Assembly (NCBI GenBank): GCA_050633545.1
Contig: JBOEGS010000001.1
Coordinates: forward strand, 186,001-250,000
Source: Litorivita sp050633545
GTDB lineage: Bacteria; Pseudomonadota; Alphaproteobacteria; Rhodobacterales; Rhodobacteraceae
Direction of reading: 5' to 3'
Length of the DNA: 64,000 nt
Shown here: positions 16,713-25,595 of the stretch, piece after piece
Numbering within the stretch: position 1 is the stretch's first letter
Layout of the letters: each line of letters begins with the position of its first letter
The notes under the pieces: model-generated
Told to the model about the DNA's origin: nothing
Databases searched by the model: none
The model's input: only the letters and a program-made list of their open reading frames with translations
Made by a program: the position numbers and the translations under genes

Positions 16713-17534
16713 CTAGGCCATCTGCGGTCCCGAGGGTTGCAATTTGCCGCCCTGCCGCACCGGGATGATCTCTTTGGGCAATCCGGTGCGGTCGTCGGTT
16801 TCGATGAACACGCCCGACAGGGTCGCCTCGCCGTTTGCGGGGGTAAAGCGCGATTTGACCATGCCGGTGATGAAACGGCGCATCGGTTCGGCCTTGTCCA
16901 TGCCGATGACCGAATTGTAATCGCCGCACATGCCCGCATCGGTCAGATATCCGCTGCCCGAGGGCAAAAGCATCGCATCGCCCGTGGGCACATGGGTATG
17001 GGTGCCGACGACGAGCGAGGCGCGCCCGTCGCAATAATGCCCCATCGCCATTTTCTCGGAGGTCGCTTCGCAATGCATATCGACGATGATCGCTTGGGCC
17101 TGCCCGCCCAGAGGGTGCGCCTTGAGGATCGGTTCGACGGCGGAAAACGGGTCGTCATAGGCGCGTTTCATGAACACCTGCCCCAGAACTTGCACCACCA
17201 GAACCTTGCGCCCGCGCGCGTCGGTGAACATGCGGTGCCCGCGCCCCGGTGCGCCTTTGGCGAAATTGACGGGGCGGATGATGCGGCTTTCGCCCTCGAT
17301 GAATTGCAACATGTCCTTTTGGTCAAAGGCATGATCGCCAAGGGTCAGACAATCGGCCCCCGCCTCCAGCAGGCCCTTGGCGTGATCGCCCGACAGGCCC
17401 ATGCCGTTGGAGGCATTCTCGCCATTGACCACAACGAAATCCAACCGCCACTCCTTGCGCAGGCGCGGCAGATGCTCGGCAACGGCACCGCGCCCCGCGC
17501 GGCCCATCACATCCCCTAAAAACAAAATTCTCAT
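16713..17534 (-). CDS. YmdB-family metallophosphoesterase
   Basis: The 273-aa protein starts MRILFLGDVMGRAGR and carries the metal-binding motifs of the YmdB family: GDVMG, NGENASNG, GDHAFD, MHCEATSEK and GTHTHVPTGD. Characterised homologues hydrolyse cyclic nucleotides (2',3'-cNMP and 3',5'-cAMP). The ATG at 17534 is chosen because it gives the conserved N-terminus. It lies just downstream of the 5-formyl-THF cyclo-ligase gene in the same direction (75-bp gap), a pairing often seen in alphaproteobacteria. Confidence 0.9.
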   Translation of the reverse strand: MRILFLGDVMGRAGRGAVAEHLPRLRKEWRLDFVVVNGENASNGMGLSGDHAKGLLEAGADCLTLGDHAFDQKDMLQFIEGESRIIRPVNFAKGAPGRGHRMFTDARGRKVLVVQVLGQVFMKRAYDDPFSAVEPILKAHPLGGQAQAIIVDMHCEATSEKMAMGHYCDGRASLVVGTHTHVPTGDAMLLPSGSGYLTDAGMCGDYNSVIGMDKAEPMRRFITGMVKSRFTPANGEATLSGVFIETDDRTGLPKEIIPVRQGGKLQPSGPQMA

Positions 17535-17609
17535 GGGAAACGGGGTTACGCGTCCATTTGGGCAAGCGCAAGGCAGAGCGCCGCGCAATTCGGGCATTCT
17601 TGCGGCGGC

Positions 17610-18206
17610 TCAGCCGCGCGCCACCTCGATCACCCGCGTCTGGGTGACGATCATATCGAGCGGCTGGTCGGTCGGCTCTTGCGGCAGGTCCGGTAATTCT
17701 TGCGCGTCATAGGCAAAGCCGATGGCCAGCGCCGCGCCGCGCGCGCGCAAAGCCTCCAGCGTGCGATCATAAAAGCCGCCGCCATAGCCCAGCCTGCGCC
17801 CATGGCTGTCAAAGGCGACCAAGGGCACGATCAAAATCTCGGGGGTGATCCAGTGTTTGACGCTTGGCACCATGGCGCCGAAGGGGCCTTTTTCCATGGC
17901 GCAGCCCTCGTCCCAGCGGGCAAAACCGAGCGGCTGGTCCTTGGCCGTGATCACCGGCACGCAGACGGGGCCATGGGCGGCGGCTTCGGCCATCGCGGGG
18001 CGCGGGTCGATCTCGGAATGGATGGGCATATATCCGGCCAGCGCCGCGCCGCGATATCCGGCCAGAACCTGCGCCAGCATACCGGCGCGCCCTGCCCCGC
18101 CCGCCGCATGGGCCCGCGCGCGCGCCGCAAGGGCGGTTTTGCGCGCGGCGGCTTTATCGGCAGCCAAGGCCGCAGCGGCGGCAGCCGGATCGGGCGCGCT
18201 GCTCAT
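17610..18206 (-). CDS. fau: 5-formyltetrahydrofolate cyclo-ligase
   Basis: The 198-aa protein has the family motifs: an N-terminal KAAARKTALAARARAHAAG basic helix, YMPIHSEIDPRP, and the ATP/folate-binding stretch RRLGYGGGFYDRTL. The enzyme converts 5-formyl-THF to 5,10-methenyl-THF using ATP. Its ATG overlaps the mgtE stop by 4 bases (18203-18206), so it is probably translated from an mgtE transcript. No 6S RNA was recognised next to it. Confidence 0.92.
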   Translation of the reverse strand: MSSAPDPAAAAAALAADKAAARKTALAARARAHAAGGAGRAGMLAQVLAGYRGAALAGYMPIHSEIDPRPAMAEAAAHGPVCVPVITAKDQPLGFARWDEGCAMEKGPFGAMVPSVKHWITPEILIVPLVAFDSHGRRLGYGGGFYDRTLEALRARGAALAIGFAYDAQELPDLPQEPTDQPLDMIVTQTRVIEVARG

Positions 18207-19753
18207 ATCAACAGAGCGCTGGCCAGACCGAGGAAGGCGAAAAAGCCGACCACATCGGTCACCGTGGTCACAAAGGCCCCCGAGGCCAGCGCCGGATCAA
18301 CGCCCATTTTTTCGAGCAAGACAGGGATCACCGTCCCCGCCAGCCCCGCGATCACAAGGTTGATCACCATCGCCGCCGCAATCACCACCCCCAGCATCCC
18401 CGAGCCGAACCACGCAAGCCCGACCAGCCCCATCACCACGGCGAAAATCACCCCGTTGACCAGCCCGACCAAAACCTCGCGCCGGATCACCCGCCAGACG
18501 TTGGCGCCGGTCAAATCGCGCGTGGCAATCGAGCGCACCGCAACGGTCAAGGACTGCGTGCCCGCATTGCCGCCCATCGAGGCGACAATCGGCATCAGAA
18601 CCGCCAGCGCCACCATCTGCGCGATCGTGGCCTCGAATTGCGCGATGACCAGTGAGGCAAGGATCGCGGTCACAAGGTTCACCGCCAGCCACGGGAAACG
18701 GCCCTTGGTGGTTTCGATCACGCGGTCGGTCAGCGAGGTTTCCCCGACACCGGCGAGGCGCAGGATGTCTTCTTCGTGTTCCTCGTCGAGAACCGCCATG
18801 GCGTCATCAATGGTGATCACCCCGACAAGCCGCTCGTCCGCGTCCACCACGGGGGCGGAGATCAGGTGGTATTGGTTGAATGCATAGGCGACATCGCCCT
18901 CGGGCTGCATCACCGGAATGGTGCGAAAGCTGCTTTCGGTGATCTCGCTGAGCGGCATATGGCGCGGGCTGGACATGATTTTGCCAAGGGTGACATTGCC
19001 CACCGGATGCATCCGCGGATTGACCAGAACCACATGGTAGAATTGATCGGGCAGGCTGTCCGAGCCGCGCAAAAAATCGATCGCCTGCCCGACGTTCCAA
19101 TGCTCTGGCGCGGCGACAACCTCGCGCTGCATCAAACGGCCTGCGGAATATTCCGGATAGGACATCGCCTGCTCGACGGCGGCGCGGTCCACATCTTCGA
19201 GCGCGTCGAGGATCACCTCTTGCTGGCTGTCGTCAAGGTCCTCGATCAGATCGACAACATCGTCGCTGTCCAGCTCGCGCACCGCATCGGCAAGCACTTC
19301 GGGATTGAGCAAAGAGATGACCTCTTCGCGCACGGATTCGTCAAGCTCGGACAGGATTTCACCGTCGAACTCGCGCCCGTAAAGCTGGATGAAGCGGCGC
19401 CGGTCAAAGGCGTTGATCTGTTCGAGAAGGTCGGCGATGTCGGCCGCGTGCAGCGGCTCCATCGCCTCGATCAAGGCCTCGCGGTTGTTGGTATCGACGG
19501 CAAAGAAAATCGCCGCGACGACCTTTTTGCCAAGGCGGTAATCCTCGTCGACATCGGTCTCGACCTCGTCCTCGACCGTGTCCTCGACCTTCGCGGCGAT
19601 ATCGGCGGCAGGCTCGATCATGGCCGCCGAGATGCGGTCGAGGTCGGCGCCCTCTTTGGTCTGCGCGGCCTCTTGCGGGGCACGATCATCGGGCTGTTTG
19701 GCGGGCGCTTTGCTCGGGTCCGTGCCGTCGTCTTTGGTGTCGAAATCGCTCAT
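18203..19753 (-). CDS. mgtE: Magnesium transporter MgtE
   Basis: The 516-aa protein has an acidic, probably disordered leader (residues 1-70), the MgtE N domain of helical repeats (DIADLLEQI ... DDVVDLIEDLDDSQQEVILDAL), a tandem CBS pair (about 205-330, with ITIDDAMAVLDEEHEEDILRLAG), and a C-terminal membrane domain of five helices with SMGGNAGTQSLTVAVRSIA, the Mg2+ pore signature. CBS and N domains sense cytoplasmic Mg2+ and close the channel. The ATG at 19753 gives a sensible start; the open frame extends further without support. Confidence 0.95.
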   Translation of the reverse strand: MSDFDTKDDGTDPSKAPAKQPDDRAPQEAAQTKEGADLDRISAAMIEPAADIAAKVEDTVEDEVETDVDEDYRLGKKVVAAIFFAVDTNNREALIEAMEPLHAADIADLLEQINAFDRRRFIQLYGREFDGEILSELDESVREEVISLLNPEVLADAVRELDSDDVVDLIEDLDDSQQEVILDALEDVDRAAVEQAMSYPEYSAGRLMQREVVAAPEHWNVGQAIDFLRGSDSLPDQFYHVVLVNPRMHPVGNVTLGKIMSSPRHMPLSEITESSFRTIPVMQPEGDVAYAFNQYHLISAPVVDADERLVGVITIDDAMAVLDEEHEEDILRLAGVGETSLTDRVIETTKGRFPWLAVNLVTAILASLVIAQFEATIAQMVALAVLMPIVASMGGNAGTQSLTVAVRSIATRDLTGANVWRVIRREVLVGLVNGVIFAVVMGLVGLAWFGSGMLGVVIAAAMVINLVIAGLAGTVIPVLLEKMGVDPALASGAFVTTVTDVVGFFAFLGLASALLI

Positions 19754-19907
19754 CGCATGCCCCTTTGCCGTTGCGCTGATCCTAGTGCAAATCGAGGGGG
19801 GCGCACAATGGGGCCACGCGCAATTTACCTCGCGCTCGCGCCCCGCTAAGCTGGGTTTCGGGGATGCGCGATGCGGGTCCTTTTGCCTTTTGAACGTCAG
19901 GATCACC

Positions 19908-21248
19908 ATGAGCCAGAACGCCCCCGCCTCCCGACCGACCGGACCTGCCCGCGCGCAGCTTTTGCTTGGCCGCTGCTTGCGGTTTTGCGCCTCGCCCTTC
20001 GACATGCCCCCGACCGAGGCCGCGCAGATCGACAGCGGCGGCGCGGTATTGATCGAGGGCGGGCGAATCGCCGCCATCGGCGACGGCGCCGCCCTGCGCG
20101 CCGCCCATCCGCAGGCCGAGGTGCATGATTACGGGCGCGCCGTGATCATGGCCGGATTTGTCGATGCCCATGTGCATTTCGCGCAGACCGCGATCATCGC
20201 CAGTTGGGGCAAACGGCTGATCGACTGGCTCAACACCTATACGTTTCCCGAAGAGATGCGCTTTGCCGATCCGGCCTATGGCGCGCAGATCGCGGCGCGC
20301 TATATGGACCTGACGGCGGCGCATGGGACCACCACGGTCGCGAGCTTTTGCACCTCGCATCCCGCCTCCGCCGAGGCGCTGTTTGCCGAGGCCGAGGCGC
20401 GCGGGCAGGCCGTGGTCGCAGGCAAGGTGGCGATGGACCGCAATGCCCCCGATGCGCTTTGCGACACCGCGCAGCGCGCCTATGACGAGAGCAAGGCGCT
20501 CATCGAAAAATGGCACGGGCGCGGGCGGGGCACCTATGCGATCACGCCGCGGTTTTCGCCGACCTCGACGCCCGAGCAGCTAGAGGCCATGGGCGCGCTT
20601 TGGGCCGAGCATCCCACATGCCTGATGCAAACCCATCTGAGCGAGCAGCTCGATGAAATTGCATGGGTCAAAGGGCTTTATCCGCAGGCGCGCGATTATC
20701 TGGACACCTATGAGGCGCATGGGCTTTTGGGGGCGCGCGGGCTTTATGGTCATGCGATCCATCTGGAGCCGCGCGAGCGGGCGAGGTTGCGCGAGGTCGG
20801 CGGCGCCTTGGTGCATTGCCCGACCTCCAACACTTTTATCGGGTCGGGATTGTTCGACATGAACGGGTTGATGGCCGAGGGGCAGATCGTCGGATTGGCC
20901 ACGGACACGGGCGGCGGATCGTCCTTTTCGATGCTGCGCACCATGGCGGCGGCCTATGAGATCGGGCAATTGCGCGGCGCGCCCCTGCATGCGGCGCAGC
21001 TTTTGTGGCTGGCAACCTGCGGCTCGGCGCGGGCGCTGCATCTGGAGCATGAGATCGGACATCTCAAGGTCGGCCATGCGGCGGATCTGGTGGTGCTTGA
21101 TCTGGCCTCGACCCCCGCAATCGCGCAGCGCGCGGCGCAGGCGCAAAGCGATTGGGACGAGGTCTTTGCCACCATCATGATGGGCGACGACCGCGCCGTG
21201 GCCGAGACATGGATCGGCGGCAAACGGTTCGAAGGCGCGCGGGATTAA
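19908..21248 (+). CDS. guaD: Guanine deaminase
   Basis: The 446-aa amidohydrolase has the metal ligands FVDAHVHFAQ, QTHLSEQLDEI, YGHAIHL and LATDTGGGSSFSML, and the guanine deaminase-specific CPTSNTFIGSGLF. It converts guanine to xanthine and ammonia, feeding purine catabolism. GTCAGGA precedes the ATG at 19908; a longer upstream frame overlaps mgtE and is rejected. It faces the CAP-domain gene and the second purine deaminase-like gene at 21722-23062. Confidence 0.92.
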   Translation: MSQNAPASRPTGPARAQLLLGRCLRFCASPFDMPPTEAAQIDSGGAVLIEGGRIAAIGDGAALRAAHPQAEVHDYGRAVIMAGFVDAHVHFAQTAIIASWGKRLIDWLNTYTFPEEMRFADPAYGAQIAARYMDLTAAHGTTTVASFCTSHPASAEALFAEAEARGQAVVAGKVAMDRNAPDALCDTAQRAYDESKALIEKWHGRGRGTYAITPRFSPTSTPEQLEAMGALWAEHPTCLMQTHLSEQLDEIAWVKGLYPQARDYLDTYEAHGLLGARGLYGHAIHLEPRERARLREVGGALVHCPTSNTFIGSGLFDMNGLMAEGQIVGLATDTGGGSSFSMLRTMAAAYEIGQLRGAPLHAAQLLWLATCGSARALHLEHEIGHLKVGHAADLVVLDLASTPAIAQRAAQAQSDWDEVFATIMMGDDRAVAETWIGGKRFEGARD

Positions 21249-21279
21249 CTCCGCCACTTCGGGCGAGAGGCCGAGCGGA

Positions 21280-21720
21280 TCAGCAGCCCGAACGGCCCAG
21301 CATCATCACCCAGATGTTGCCGTCGCTGCGCGAGAGGGCGAATTCGCGCGCCTCGGCGCTTGACATATTGCGCGCATGGGGCGGAGAATTGGCCCAGCCT
21401 TGCATGACTTGATCCAAGGATTTTTGCCCTTTGGCGATGTTTTCCGCGATGTAGCAATAACGGTATCCGGCGCGGCGGGCGCGTTTGGCGGGGGTGCTGC
21501 CATCGGGGCTGTTGTGGGCGAAATAGCCGCGTTTGGCCATGTCGCTGCCGTGGGATTGGGCGGCTTTTTGCAGCTTGGCCGAGAGGGTGACGGGCGGCAA
21601 TCCGCGCGCGGCGCGATAGGCGTTGAGCGCCTCGGCAGCGCCCGCGACCGGATCGGCCTGCGCAGGATTGGCAAGGACGGCGGCAATCACAAACAGGGCC
21701 AGAGGCGCAAAGCGTGTCAT
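21280..21720 (-). CDS. CAP (SCP/PR1)-domain secreted protein
   Basis: The 146-aa protein has a signal peptide (cleavage after ANPAQA) and a CAP domain: LNAYRAARGLPPV, SHGSDMAKRGYFAHNSPDG, AENIAKG, and a tail ending VMMLGRSGC. His and Glu residues of the CAP cavity are in place. Bacterial CAP proteins are extracytoplasmic with unclear roles. Its ATG is immediately before the stop of the upstream deaminase gene (1-bp spacing), so the two are likely co-transcribed. Confidence 0.88.
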   Translation of the reverse strand: MTRFAPLALFVIAAVLANPAQADPVAGAAEALNAYRAARGLPPVTLSAKLQKAAQSHGSDMAKRGYFAHNSPDGSTPAKRARRAGYRYCYIAENIAKGQKSLDQVMQGWANSPPHARNMSSAEAREFALSRSDGNIWVMMLGRSGC

Positions 21721-21721
21721 G

Positions 21722-23062
21722 TCAAAGGCTTTCGGCGAGGGCGCGCGCAAGGCGGTTTTGCTGCGCAATCAGATCGGGCAAATCATAGCTGGCCAGATGT
21801 CCGCCCGCAACGATGCGGCGCCCTTCGACGAACAGATCGCGCACGCGGGTCGGACCGGCCAGCAACAGCGCTGCCGCATCCCAGCTTCCGGCGCTTTCAA
21901 TGCAGCCCGTGTCCCATATGGCGATATCGGCGCGTTTGCCCGCCGCGATACGGCCGCAATCGGGGCGGCCCAAAACATCGGCCCCGCCGCGCGTGGCGAT
22001 CTCCAGCGCCTCGCGCGCGCTCATCGCATCGGCGCCATTGGCGACCCGTTGCAAGAGCATGGATTGGCGCGCCTCGAGGATCAGATTGCCCGCATCGTTG
22101 GAGGCCGATCCGTCCACGCCCAGCCCGACCTTGACCCCCGCGTCGCGCATCGCCCGCACCGGCGCGATGCCCGAACCGAGGCGGCAGTTGGAACAGGGGC
22201 AATGGGCCACGCCGGTGCCAGATTTGGCAAACAGATCAATCTCTTGCCCGTCAAGCTTGACGCAATGGGCATGCCAGACATCGGCGCCGGTCCAGCCCAG
22301 ATCTTCGGCATATTGCCCTGGACGGCAGCCAAATTTTTCGAGCGAATAGGCGATGTCCTCGTCATTTTCGGCCAGATGGGTGTGCAGCATCACGCCTTTG
22401 TCCCGCGCCAGAAGAGCCGCGTCGCGCATCAGATCGCGGCTCACCGAAAAGGGCGAGCAAGGCGCGATGCCGACGCGGCACATCGAGCCTTCGCGCGGGT
22501 CGTGAAAGGCGTCGATCACGCGGATGCAATCGCTCAAAATATCCGCCTCGCGCTCGACCAAAGCATCAGGGGGCAGGCCGCCATCGCTTTGCCCGATGCT
22601 CATCGCGCCGCGCGTGGGGTGAAAGCGCAGGCCGATGGCGCGGGCGGCCTCGATCGTGTCGTCAAGCCGCGCGCCGTTGGGATAAAGGTAAAGGTGATCG
22701 GAGGTCAGCGTGCAGCCCGACAGCGCCAGTTCCGCCAGCCCCGTCATCGCCGAGACGCGCATTTCCTCGGGGCCAAAGCGCGACCAGATCGGATAGAGCG
22801 TTTGCAACCAGCCGAAGAGCAGGGCGTTTTGCCCCTGCGGCACGGCGCGGGTCAGGCTTTGGTAAAGGTGGTGATGGGTGTTCACCAAACCGGGGGTGAC
22901 GACGCATCCCTTGGCCGACACCACATCGCCGGATGTGCGAAGCCCCTGCCCCACGTCGACAATCTCGCCGCCGCGGATCAAGATATCGGCGCCGTGCAAT
23001 TCGCGGCGCGCGTCATCCATGGTCACGATCGTATCGGCGCCTTGGATCAGGGTTTCAGTCAT
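21722..23062 (-). CDS. 8-oxoguanine deaminase-like amidohydrolase
   Basis: The 446-aa protein belongs to the ATZ/TRZ amidohydrolases: metal site VNTHHHLYQSLTRAVP, HTHLAEN, HAHCVKLDGQEI and LGVDGSASNDAGN. The combination of HHLYQ, PCSPFSVS and NCRLGSGIAPV fits enzymes annotated as 8-oxoguanine deaminase, which turn 8-oxoguanine to urate. Atrazine/TRZ-type chlorohydrolase-like activities cannot be excluded. It probably forms an operon with the CAP gene downstream and lies opposite guanine deaminase. Confidence 0.75.
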   Translation of the reverse strand: MTETLIQGADTIVTMDDARRELHGADILIRGGEIVDVGQGLRTSGDVVSAKGCVVTPGLVNTHHHLYQSLTRAVPQGQNALLFGWLQTLYPIWSRFGPEEMRVSAMTGLAELALSGCTLTSDHLYLYPNGARLDDTIEAARAIGLRFHPTRGAMSIGQSDGGLPPDALVEREADILSDCIRVIDAFHDPREGSMCRVGIAPCSPFSVSRDLMRDAALLARDKGVMLHTHLAENDEDIAYSLEKFGCRPGQYAEDLGWTGADVWHAHCVKLDGQEIDLFAKSGTGVAHCPCSNCRLGSGIAPVRAMRDAGVKVGLGVDGSASNDAGNLILEARQSMLLQRVANGADAMSAREALEIATRGGADVLGRPDCGRIAAGKRADIAIWDTGCIESAGSWDAAALLLAGPTRVRDLFVEGRRIVAGGHLASYDLPDLIAQQNRLARALAESL

Positions 23063-23080
23063 AGCGGGCTCCGGTTGGGA

Positions 23081-23878
23081 TCAAAGATGGCGGGCCAGAA
23101 TGGCAAGCGCTTCGGCGTGGATTTGCGGATTGGCGGCGGCGATCACCTGCCCGCCGTCATGCACGGCGCCGCCGCGCCAATCGGTAACCATGCCGCCCGC
23201 GGCTTCGATCACCGCGATGGGGGCGCAAATGTCATAGGCGTTCAGCCCCGCTTCGATCACAAGGTCGATCTGCCCCGCCGCGACCAGAGCATAGGCATAG
23301 CAATCAAGGCCAAAGCGGGTGAGTTGCGCCTTGGCGGCGACATCGGCAAAGGCCGCGCCTTCGGCGGCGGTGCCGACCTCGGGGAAAGTGGTGTAGAGGA
23401 TCGCCTCGGACAATGGGCGCGCGGGACGCGATTGAAGCGCGCCTTTGCCCATGGGGCCGGTCACTTGCGCGCGGCCAAAACCGCCCTCGAAACGCTCGCC
23501 GATATAGGGTTGGTCGATGATCCCGAAAAGCGGGCCGTCCGCGTCATTGAGCGCGATCAGAACGCCCCATGTGGGGCTGCCCGACAAGAACCCGCGCGTC
23601 CCGTCGATCGGATCGAGCACCCAAGTCAGCCCGCTGCGGCCCGCGCTATGGCCATATTCTTCGCCGAAAATCCCGTCCTCGGGGCGGCGGGCGGCGAGGA
23701 TCTCGCGCATGGCGCGTTCGGCGGCGCGGTCGGCCTCTGTCACCGGATCGAAACCGGCGTCGAGCTTGTTATCGGCGCTCAATCCTGCGGCGCGGAAATA
23801 GGGTAGAATCGCAACACGCGCGGCCTCGGCCAGCGCGTGTGCGGTTGTCATAATATCGCTTTTCTCGCCGTCGGTCAC
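23081..23878 (-). CDS. hisN: Inositol monophosphatase-family histidinol-phosphatase
   Basis: The 265-aa protein shows the IMPase motifs: PVTEADRAAERAMRE, GEEYG, WVLDPIDGTRGFLSG (metal-binding Asp residues) and LNAYDICAPIAVIEAAGG. The variant GTRGF and overall length fit HisN-type histidinol-phosphate phosphatases. The GTG at 23878 is preferred because AGGGGAG precedes it with good spacing; an ATG at 23851 is the alternative. A perfect 16-bp palindrome lies just upstream of its ribosome site. Confidence 0.85.
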   Translation of the reverse strand: MTDGEKSDIMTTAHALAEAARVAILPYFRAAGLSADNKLDAGFDPVTEADRAAERAMREILAARRPEDGIFGEEYGHSAGRSGLTWVLDPIDGTRGFLSGSPTWGVLIALNDADGPLFGIIDQPYIGERFEGGFGRAQVTGPMGKGALQSRPARPLSEAILYTTFPEVGTAAEGAAFADVAAKAQLTRFGLDCYAYALVAAGQIDLVIEAGLNAYDICAPIAVIEAAGGMVTDWRGGAVHDGGQVIAAANPQIHAEALAILARHL

Positions 23879-23890
23879 ATCCGCACTCCC

Positions 23891-23906
23891 CTAACCATAT
23901 GGTTAG
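23891..23906. promoter_or_regulatory. Perfect 16-bp palindrome upstream of hisN
   Basis: CTAACCATATGGTTAG is fully self-complementary. It sits in the 64-bp gap between hisN and the XRE gene, immediately upstream of the hisN ribosome site, a position typical of an operator. The cognate protein is unknown. Confidence 0.6.
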
Positions 23907-23942
23907 CAGTAACGCGGCGCGGCCTCGGGCTCAAGCCGTCGA

Positions 23943-24341
23943 TCAGGCCACGTCGCTCAAGACGCGGGCCAGTTCGAACAGGCGGCGACGCTGGTTTTCG
24001 GGGATCGCATAGTAAGAGCGAACCAGATCCAGCGCTTCCTTGTCGCCCATCAAATCGGCAGGCACCGACGAGGGCACAGCCGCTTCTGCGACTTCGGTCT
24101 CGGCCGCTTCGGCCTCGACCTCGGCTTCCATGCCTTCGAAGAAAAAGCTGACCGGAACGTCGAGCGCATCGGCGATATCCCAAAGACGGGAGGCCGAAAC
24201 ACGGTTCGCGCCGGTTTCGTATTTCTGAATCTGTTGGAACTTGATTCCAACCTGCTCAGCAAGCTGTTGCTGCGTCATACCAACCAACCAACGGCGGTGG
24301 CGAACGCGTTTTCCGACATGCACATCTACATGGTGTGTCAT
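23943..24341 (-). CDS. XRE-family transcriptional regulator (R00410 type)
   Basis: The 132-aa protein has an N-terminal Cro/C1 helix-turn-helix (MTQQQLAEQVGIKFQQIQKYETG, about residues 22-44), an acidic Glu/Ala spacer (about 70-90) and a C-terminal helix pair ending FELARVLSDVA. The N-terminal VGKRVRHRRWLVGMTQQQLA is characteristic of a conserved alphaproteobacterial regulator family. Targets are not evident. Start at 24341 is the family start. Confidence 0.88.
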   Translation of the reverse strand: MTHHVDVHVGKRVRHRRWLVGMTQQQLAEQVGIKFQQIQKYETGANRVSASRLWDIADALDVPVSFFFEGMEAEVEAEAAETEVAEAAVPSSVPADLMGDKEALDLVRSYYAIPENQRRRLFELARVLSDVA

Positions 24342-24608
24342 AGCCTTGCTCCTTCACTAACAGTTGCGTTTTGTGTTCACGCGAATGCCCCCCAGACCAC
24401 CCAGTCCAAAAGCACAATCAACAACACAAACCGATTTCTGAGATCACTTTACTCGCCACTGACGCGAATGAACACCCTAAAAACGTGTCCCTATACCTTT
24501 GAGATGCAATCTATGCGGTATTAACCCCCATGGCGTTTCGCTCCGCGAGCCTTGCTCCGGTGGTAAATTTGGGACAAATACCTGATAGCAAAAGAAAACG
24601 AGGAAGAC

Positions 24609-25568
24609 ATGCGCGCATATCAGGTTCTCTTGCCTAAAACTCAGGCTGTCATGGCGGAACTTCGCCCACCAAGGCCACAAGCAGGTCAGATCGGCGTGCG
24701 AATCGGTGCTTGTGGTCTCAACTTCGCTGATCTTCTGATGCAGCGGGGAGAATATCAAGACACTCCGCAGGCGCCTTTCACATTAGGCATGGAGATCGCG
24801 GGCACCGTCGAAGAGATCGGCGAAGGGGTCCGCGACATGGCCATTGGCGATCGCGTGGCGGTGTTTGGCGGCAGCGGCGGTTTGGCCGAATATGGCGTGT
24901 TTGACGCGGCGCGCGCCGTGAAGGTGCCCGATGTCATGACCGATGTGGATGCGGCGGCGATGCAGATTGCTTATGGCACCTCGCATGTGGCGCTTGAACA
25001 TAAGGCGCGTTTGCAGGCGGGCGAGACGCTTTTGGTGCTCGGCGCGGCGGGGGGCGTGGGCCTGACGGCGGTGGAGATCGGCAAATTGATGGGCGCGACG
25101 GTGATCGCCTGTGCGCGCGGCGCCGACAAGCTTGAGGCGGCCAAGGCCGCAGGGGCGGACCATTTGATCGACGCAAAAACCCAAGACATCCGCGAGGCGG
25201 TCAAGGCGCTTGGCGGGGCGGATGTGGTCTATGATCCGGTGGGCGGGGACCAGTTCGAAGCCGCCTTTCGCGCCTGCAACCCCGAGGCGCGGATTTTGAT
25301 CATCGGCTTTGCCTCGGGCGATGTGCCGCGCGTCAAACCCAACCATATGTTGGTGAAAAACATCGATCTGCTGGGCTTTTATTGGGGCGGCTATCTCAAA
25401 TTCCGCCCCGAGGTGATCACGCGCAGCCTTGCAACGCTGTTTGCGTGGTATGAGGCGGGCAAGATCAAACCCCATGTCAGCCATGTGCTGCCGCTCGAGC
25501 AGGCGGGCGAAGGGCTTGAGCTTTTGCGCAGCCGCGCCTCGACCGGCAAGGTGGTGATCACGCCTTAA
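24609..25568 (+). CDS. NADPH:quinone oxidoreductase-family (MDR) enzyme
   Basis: The 319-aa zinc-independent medium-chain reductase has GLNFADLLMQRGEYQ in the catalytic domain, LGMEIAGTVEEIGEGV, the nucleotide-binding AAGGVGLTA and a C-terminal LEQAGEGLELLRSRASTGK. Such enzymes reduce quinones or enones with NADPH. AGGAAG precedes the ATG. Specific substrate is unknown. The 267-bp gap to the upstream regulator contains its promoter. Confidence 0.88.
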   Translation: MRAYQVLLPKTQAVMAELRPPRPQAGQIGVRIGACGLNFADLLMQRGEYQDTPQAPFTLGMEIAGTVEEIGEGVRDMAIGDRVAVFGGSGGLAEYGVFDAARAVKVPDVMTDVDAAAMQIAYGTSHVALEHKARLQAGETLLVLGAAGGVGLTAVEIGKLMGATVIACARGADKLEAAKAAGADHLIDAKTQDIREAVKALGGADVVYDPVGGDQFEAAFRACNPEARILIIGFASGDVPRVKPNHMLVKNIDLLGFYWGGYLKFRPEVITRSLATLFAWYEAGKIKPHVSHVLPLEQAGEGLELLRSRASTGKVVITP

Positions 25569-25595
25569 GGCATCGGCGGGCTGGCGCGCGCGGGG

